This document shows, piece by piece, positions 6,101 through 9,671 of a stretch of DNA of 9,671 bases. Location of the stretch: contig JAAYRN010000045.1 in the NCBI GenBank assembly GCA_012518765.1, positions 1 to 9,671 of the forward strand. Reading direction: 5' to 3'. The first letter of the stretch is position 1, and each line of letters starts with the position of its first letter. Made by a program: the position numbers and the translations under genes. The stretch is from Bacteroidales bacterium (GTDB lineage: Bacteria; Bacteroidota; Bacteroidia; Bacteroidales; WCHB1-69). The notes below the pieces were generated by a model. The model saw nothing but the letters and a program-made list of their open reading frames with translations. It searched no databases and was not told where the DNA came from.

Positions 6101-7370
6101 ACAAATTATAACACCCTTTAAAACACCTCCTGCTTTTACAAACGAACATAAACACAGAACTATATTAGCACCTTATTTTGCCGAGGGTTATTCCGAATTT
6201 TTACCCGCATTGTTTCAATTAATGGATTATAAATTGGTTAATTTACCCCTTCCCGATACCCAAGCTGCCGATATAGGATTGAAATATGCCAATAATGATA
6301 TTTGTTACCCCGCAACCTTAGTTGTAGGTAGTATAATTAAAGCCCTTCAAAGTGGAGAATATAATCACGATGAAATAGCTGTAGGCATCACACAAACAGG
6401 AGGACAATGCAGAGCTTCAAATTATATTGCTTTGATAAAAAATGCGTTAATAGATGCAGGCTATGATACTATTCCTGTTATATCTGTTGCTTTTGGAAGT
6501 GATATGATGAACGAACAACCCGGCTTTAAGTTAAAATTAAAAGGAAATATAACTATAGCATTATACACTTTGCTATATGCAGATTGTATTTCAAAATTGT
6601 ATTATGCAAGCCTTGTTAGAGAAAAAGAAAAAGGTAGTGCTAAAAAATTGCGTGATAAATACATACACTTAGCAGAAGCTCAAATTTTAAAACGAAATTC
6701 CAAGGGATTACTTCAATTATTCAAACAAGCTGTTGATGAATTTAACTTAGCTATCGAATATAATGATAATATTCCTATCATAGGCGTAGTAGGTGAAATC
6801 TACTTGAAATACAATTCGTTTAGCAATAAAAATGTATTGGAATGGTTGTCGCAAGAAGGCATTGAGGTTGTAGCCCCTTCGATGTACAATTTTTTTATAA
6901 ATAGTTTCGTCAATAATCATGTCAATAAACGACTTCATATTCAAGAAATTGGACTTCCTTTGTTCCTTACCGATGCTTTGTATAAAATAGTATACAAATC
7001 AGCCAAACGATTTGATAAAGTAGGTTCTTCTTTTACATACTATCGTCCTTTTGCCGATATTTTTCACGATGCAAAATTAGCCTCCGAAATTATCAACCTT
7101 TCTGCAAATTTTGGTGAAGGTTGGTTGATTCCCGCCGAATTAGCAAGTTTTGCTGAAAATAAAATTTACAATGCAGTTAGTTTACAACCCTTTGGATGTA
7201 TAGCTAATCACGTTATTTCAAAAGGCATTGAAAAGAAAATCAAAAAAATATACCCACAAATGAACCTTTTATTTTTAGATTTTGATGCAGGAACATCAGA
7301 GGCAAATATATTTAATCGCCTACATTTTATGGTTGAAAATGCAAAACAATCGTTGAAAAACAAAAAATAA
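3114..7370 (+). CDS. Large fused acyl-CoA dehydratase activase / HgdB-like protein (BadF/BadG/BcrA/BcrD ATPase family)
   Basis: A 1418-residue cytoplasmic protein. Residues about 6-262 form an ASKHA ATPase domain of the BadF/BadG/BcrA/BcrD type: DIGSTT at 10-15, DIGGED at 102-107, and C127 (NCAGGTG) and C166 (SRCGVF) as cluster ligands. A second such domain spans about 326-587: DSGSTT at 331-336, DIGGQD at 429-434, C454 and C493. A CEGCENKC motif with a later cysteine (C614, C617, C621, C640) follows. The rest (about 676-1410) contains the DUF2229-type region (GIPRGLGMYEHYPFWHKLL, DNICFPAKL) and HgdB-like sequence in two similar units. Family members use ATP hydrolysis to drive one-electron transfer to low-potential Fe-S enzymes such as 2-hydroxyacyl-CoA dehydratases, benzoyl-CoA reductase or double-cubane proteins. 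Here donor and acceptor-like parts are fused. The substrate is unknown, and no dehydratase, CoA transferase or ferredoxin gene is nearby. The gene begins 12 bases after the tolC-like stop. ATG at 3114 lies four residues before the first ATPase strand. No break or frameshift is seen. Confidence 0.9.
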   Translation: MLSSYRAGIDIGSTTFKLVVVNDEGDIIFSDYRRHNTDIKLAGKEAYRKLFDSLGDCYLDIIMTGSVGMGYADKVGYKFVQEVIASAELIKYKFEDVHTLIDIGGEDSKMIFFEKGKSPDIRMNGNCAGGTGAFIDQTASLLAVDTIELNELASESSHIYPIASRCGVFSKTDIQNLISRKVSKSDIAASVFNAVAIQVIASLARGTDIHPKIFLCGGPFAFLPELKKAFLRQLNIREEDTILPENAALIPAWGCAIIPHNSEKKTRLSETINVLESNQKNPFQDELQGRLPALFESEKELNEWKNKKNNHFVQKIHWNDLESLDCYLGVDSGSTTTKIVLIDEKERVVFKYYDRNEGDSYYAFLNGIKLLREEANKYNKKIRIVGSATTGYGENLIKTAFNLHGGIIETIAHFLAAKQILPKVSFILDIGGQDMKAIFIEKGVIKRLEINEACSSGCGSFIENYANMLNYSVAEFAEMSCYAKNPCDLGTRCTVFMNSKVKQAMREGAEVEDIAAGFSYSVVKNCLFKVLKLKDIKELGEHIVVQGGAFRNLSIVRALETLTGVDVAFSDIPELMGAYGAALYAKSNRTDKDKIIYVDKLIDSQKYSSDIELCEGCENKCTVKKFTFANGNTFYSGNNCERIYSNKTEATTKGANQHQERYKLLFRRDVSLKNPLLTIGIPRGLGMYEHYPFWHKLLMECNIKLVISKTSTNTLYEKGIKSIMADNICFPAKLMHGHIMDLINRKVDRILYPYTVYEAKETPKAINSYNCPIVAGYSDVIKSSIDPEENYGIPIDAPSASFKDEKLLYKACRDYLLSLGIDRKTIRTAFDKALKEQNNYVLTLATQNRYIVEKSKKNNRMVILLAGRPYHIDPLIQHKVGDAIADMGIDVITENIALFADDEVFKEIHSISQWAYTNRVLKAAHLVATSEENIHFVLLTSFGCGPDAFIIDEINDILKRRDKSLTILKIDDVNNIGSLRLRIRSLVESLKYGGGEQIITPFKTPPAFTNEHKHRTILAPYFAEGYSEFLPALFQLMDYKLVNLPLPDTQAADIGLKYANNDICYPATLVVGSIIKALQSGEYNHDEIAVGITQTGGQCRASNYIALIKNALIDAGYDTIPVISVAFGSDMMNEQPGFKLKLKGNITIALYTLLYADCISKLYYASLVREKEKGSAKKLRDKYIHLAEAQILKRNSKGLLQLFKQAVDEFNLAIEYNDNIPIIGVVGEIYLKYNSFSNKNVLEWLSQEGIEVVAPSMYNFFINSFVNNHVNKRLHIQEIGLPLFLTDALYKIVYKSAKRFDKVGSSFTYYRPFADIFHDAKLASEIINLSANFGEGWLIPAELASFAENKIYNAVSLQPFGCIANHVISKGIEKKIKKIYPQMNLLFLDFDAGTSEANIFNRLHFMVENAKQSLKNKK
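3129..4874 (+). other. Duplicated ATPase module (two ASKHA domains) within the fused activase
   Basis: Residues 6-262 and 326-587 align motif for motif: (I/V)D(I/S)GSTT, GSxxxGY, DIGG(E/Q)D, the cluster Cys followed by a Gly-rich turn and a helix (C127, C454), R-C-x-V-F (C166, C493), and a late Gly-rich motif (LCGGPF, VQGGAF). In the homodimeric HgdC activase each monomer gives two Cys to one shared [4Fe-4S] cluster. Here both contributors are in one chain. Domain 2 has the more canonical DIGGQDMK and TRCTVF sequences. Confidence 0.85.
4953..5033 (+). other. Four-cysteine linker motif within the fused activase
   Basis: Directly after the second ATPase domain comes LCEGCENKC (C614, C617, C621), then C640 in GNNCERIY. 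The CxxCxxxC pattern plus a fourth Cys suggests a metal site, either an additional [4Fe-4S] cluster or zinc. Its place between the ATPase and HgdB-like parts would suit an electron relay, but that is inference. Confidence 0.65.
5139..7343 (+). other. Two tandem HgdB-like units within the fused activase
   Basis: Unit 1 is residues about 676-990 and unit 2 about 1016-1410. Both run in the same order: an opening strand-helix (PRGLGMYEHYPFWHKLL; APYFAEGYSEFLPALF), an ICxPAxL motif (C729; C1064), a second cysteine (C771 in YNCPIVAGY; C1099 in GGQCRASNY), a later GRPYHID-type or GEIYLKYN-type strand, and an F-G-C motif (C944; C1362) followed by a hydrophobic strand ending in Asp. Three Cys per unit is the number that binds one cubane cluster in HgdA/HgdB-type subunits. 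The two-unit reading comes from alignment by eye. Confidence 0.65.
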
Positions 7371-7445
7371 GTTGGAAAATCCAAACAGTATCTACCCGTT
7401 CTCAAATAAATATCATCACTAATTCAAAAAAATAAATTAATTTTT

Positions 7446-7478
7446 TTTGATATTTTTAATTTAAATAAAATAATTTAC
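7446..7478 (+). promoter_or_regulatory. Possible promoter of rnr (weak)
   Basis: A perfect -33 TTTG (7446-7449) lies 21 bases before TAATTTAC (7471-7478), which matches four of the six fixed bases of the TAnnTTTG -7 box. It sits 35 bases before the rnr ATG, within the 143-base very AT-rich spacer after the activase gene. The spacer length suggests rnr has its own promoter, but this exact site is a weak match. Apart from a short 5-bp hairpin at 7372-7384, nothing else was recognised in the spacer. Confidence 0.3.
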
Positions 7479-7513
7479 ACATATTAACGTTTCTGAGAAT
7501 ATATAAAAAAAGT

Positions 7514-9667
7514 ATGTCAAGAAAAAACCATAAAAACGATATATATAATTCCAATTATAGAAAAAGAATAATTGAAATATTCACCAAACATCCTTATCAA
7601 TATTTTAATTATAAACAAATAGCCTATAAATTAGATGCTTATAGCAAAGAAGAAAGACAACATGTAGCTAAAACCATAGAGCATTTATTGAATATAAAGA
7701 CCTTAGTAAAAGGTAAACGAGGACAATACAAAATTAACCTATTACATATAGAAACTGATTCGTCTAATGTGCTGAAAGGTAAGCTAAATATGAAGCAAAC
7801 AGGGAAGGCATATTTGATAGTAGATGGTGGCGAAATGGAAGATGTATTTATTGCAGCAAACAATACTGCTCGTGCCCTCAATGGCGATTTAGTAAAAGTG
7901 CATTTATTCCCAGCTCGTAGAGGCAAACGACCAGAAGGTCGTGTAATAGAGATTGTAAAGCGATACAAGGTTAATTTTGTAGGGACTATAAAATTTTCTA
8001 AAAACATGTCTTTTTTTGTTCCGGATGACATCAGCATGCCCATTGATGTGTTGATTCCCAATGAATTTTTACACAATGCTGAAGACGGACAAAAAGTAGT
8101 AGTTCGACTTACCGAATGGCACGAAAATGCCCGAAATCCTTTTGGCGAAGTGATACAAGTGTTGGGATTTCCCGGAAACAACGAAGTAGAAATGCTTTCC
8201 ATCCTTATCGATCAAACCTTTTACAATACATTTTCGACAGAGGTAGAAAAAGAAGCTGAGAAAATTTCAGAAAAAATACCTGAAAAAGAACTACTGAATC
8301 GTAGAGATTTTCGCCAGGTTTTTACCCTTACCATAGACCCAGCCGATGCCAAAGATTTTGACGATGCTATTTCGTATCAAGAACTTGAAAATGGATTATA
8401 CGAAGTAGGCATACACATAGCCGATGTTTCTTTTTATGTCAAACCCAATACATTGATTGACAAAGAAGCCTACAACAGAGCTACTTCCGTCTATTTGGTC
8501 GATAGAACCATACCCATGTTACCCGAAAAGTTATCCAATAAAGTTTGTTCCCTAACGCCTCATCAAGATAAACTTTGCTTTTCGGCAGTTTTTGTTTTAG
8601 ATAAAAAAGGAAAAGTACATAAACAGTGGATAGGAAAAACCATTATAAATTCCGACCGTAGATTTAATTACGAAGAGGTTCAATTGATTATAGAAACTTC
8701 TAAGGATAAGCATGCCAAAGAAATACTCATGCTTGATAAAATAGCTAAGGCACTACGAAAAGAACGTTTCGAGAAAGGCTCTATCAATTTCCACACCGAA
8801 GAAGTGAAATTTATTTTGAATGAAGATTCTCGTCCCATTGGCGTATGTGTAAAAGAAAACAAAGACTCTAATCAGATGATTGAGGATTTTATGCTGTTGG
8901 CAAATCGAAAAGTAGCCGAATTAATAGGTAAAGTTTCTCAAAAGGAAAAAGCCAAAGCCTTTGTTTATCGAGTACATGACCAACCCTTAGAAGAAAAAAT
9001 AAATAAATTCAATGAATTTATTCAAAAATTAGGTTATTCATTACAATTAAATTCTCGTAAAAATTTAGCAAAATCTATCAACGATTTATTTGTTTCAATC
9101 GAAGGCAAAGGCGAGCAAAAACTAATAGAACAATTGGCTATTAGAACCATGCAACGAGCAGTTTATACAACCAATAACATAGGACATTATGGTTTAGGTT
9201 TTAAATACTATACTCATTTCACTTCACCCATTCGTCGCTATCCCGACTTAATGGTTCATCGCTTGTTGGAACGATATTTGTCTGGCAAACCTTCGGTAAA
9301 CAAAGAAGATTTGATTGAAAAATGCAAACATGCATCTGAAATGGAACAGCGAGCTACCGAAGCCGAACGAAATTCGATAAAATACAAACAAGTGGAATAT
9401 TTATCGGATAAAATAGGCGAAACATTCGAAGGATTAGTTTCAGGAGTGAGCAAATGGGGAATATGGGTAGAACTGAAAGAAAGCAAATGTGAAGGAATGG
9501 TGTCTATTAAGACCTTAGTTGACGATTTTTACTATATAGATGAAGAAAATTACCGTTATATAGGACAGCATAGCGGGAAAATCATACGCTTAGGCGATGC
9601 CGTTACAGTATCGGTACGAAAAGTAGATTTAGCAAAAAAACAAATAGATTTTATATTTATAAACTAA
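7514..9667 (+). CDS. rnr: Ribonuclease R (3'-5' exoribonuclease, RNB family)
   Basis: A 717-residue processive, Mg-dependent 3'-5' exoribonuclease that degrades structured RNA, including mRNA decay products and defective rRNA and tRNA. Domains in order are: an N-terminal winged-helix region (about 14-77), two cold-shock OB domains (about 85-147 and 153-220), the RNB catalytic domain (about 262-590) and a C-terminal S1 domain (about 634-715). The catalytic metal-binding motif TIDPADAKDFDDAIS is intact, with D275, D281, D283 and D284. HIADVSFYV and the late RNB motif HFTSPIRRYPDLMVHR, which carries the catalytic arginine, are also present. At 717 residues it is shorter than the E. coli enzyme (about 813). 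It ends right after the S1 domain and lacks the basic Lys-rich tail, as expected for the compact form. The ATG start begins a basic N terminus (SRKNHKN). The stop at 9665-9667 is inside the window, so the gene is complete. Confidence 0.96.
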   Translation: MSRKNHKNDIYNSNYRKRIIEIFTKHPYQYFNYKQIAYKLDAYSKEERQHVAKTIEHLLNIKTLVKGKRGQYKINLLHIETDSSNVLKGKLNMKQTGKAYLIVDGGEMEDVFIAANNTARALNGDLVKVHLFPARRGKRPEGRVIEIVKRYKVNFVGTIKFSKNMSFFVPDDISMPIDVLIPNEFLHNAEDGQKVVVRLTEWHENARNPFGEVIQVLGFPGNNEVEMLSILIDQTFYNTFSTEVEKEAEKISEKIPEKELLNRRDFRQVFTLTIDPADAKDFDDAISYQELENGLYEVGIHIADVSFYVKPNTLIDKEAYNRATSVYLVDRTIPMLPEKLSNKVCSLTPHQDKLCFSAVFVLDKKGKVHKQWIGKTIINSDRRFNYEEVQLIIETSKDKHAKEILMLDKIAKALRKERFEKGSINFHTEEVKFILNEDSRPIGVCVKENKDSNQMIEDFMLLANRKVAELIGKVSQKEKAKAFVYRVHDQPLEEKINKFNEFIQKLGYSLQLNSRKNLAKSINDLFVSIEGKGEQKLIEQLAIRTMQRAVYTTNNIGHYGLGFKYYTHFTSPIRRYPDLMVHRLLERYLSGKPSVNKEDLIEKCKHASEMEQRATEAERNSIKYKQVEYLSDKIGETFEGLVSGVSKWGIWVELKESKCEGMVSIKTLVDDFYYIDEENYRYIGQHSGKIIRLGDAVTVSVRKVDLAKKQIDFIFIN

Positions 9668-9671
9668 AAAA

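Noticed and set aside
7372..7384. Hairpin TTGGA-AAA-TCCAA just after the activase gene as a terminator
   Set aside because: The stem is only 5 bp and no T run follows it directly, so termination is not supported.
7639..8202. 187-residue minus-strand reading frame opposite rnr
   Set aside because: It is Ser/Thr/Cys-rich, lacks any recognisable domain, and lies wholly opposite a clear RNase R coding region.
1..9671. CRISPR arrays, IS elements, phage genes, tRNA or rRNA
   Set aside because: No regularly spaced repeats, terminal inverted repeats, transposase motifs or RNA-gene signatures were seen.

Overview
The window looks like chromosomal DNA from an AT-rich, probably anaerobic member of the Bacteroidota. 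Three things point that way. The first gene ends in a type IX secretion (T9SS) C-terminal sorting domain, which is confined to this phylum. Genes lack clear Shine-Dalgarno sequences, and two have Bacteroidota-type -7 boxes (TAnnTTTG) just upstream. The longest gene encodes a relative of the oxygen-sensitive ATP-dependent activases of 2-hydroxyacyl-CoA dehydratases and benzoyl-CoA reductases, which suggests anaerobic life. There is no sign of a phage, insertion sequence, CRISPR array, tRNA or rRNA.

Layout from left to right: (1) the 3' end of a secreted T9SS cargo protein (1-386, +), closed by a strong intrinsic terminator (407-442). (2) A small multidrug resistance (SMR) family transporter most like the Gdx/SugE guanidinium exporters (578-904, +). 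(3) 5'-methylthioadenosine/S-adenosylhomocysteine nucleosidase, mtnN (964-1707, -), convergent with the transporter. (4) A divergent 110-base spacer holding the mtnN promoter. (5) A TolC-like outer-membrane efflux protein (1818-3101, +). (6) Only 12 bases later, a 1418-residue multidomain CoA-dehydratase-activase-like protein (3114-7370, +). (7) A 143-base AT-rich spacer. (8) The complete rnr gene for ribonuclease R (7514-9667, +), ending four bases before the window edge.

Most genes are ordinary housekeeping or envelope genes with no obvious shared pathway. The exception is the 1418-residue protein. Reading its sequence shows two ASKHA ATPase domains in tandem, each with the two cysteines that hold the bridging [4Fe-4S] cluster in known activases. 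A four-cysteine linker follows, and then two HgdB-like units that resemble each other, each with three similarly placed cysteines. It therefore seems to combine in one chain the ATP-driven electron donor and both halves of a cluster-bearing acceptor. In the well-studied enzymes these parts are separate subunits. No CoA transferase, dehydratase or electron-transfer gene lies beside it, so its substrate cannot be told from this window. Whether its 12-base spacing from the TolC-like gene means a shared function or just a shared transcript is open.
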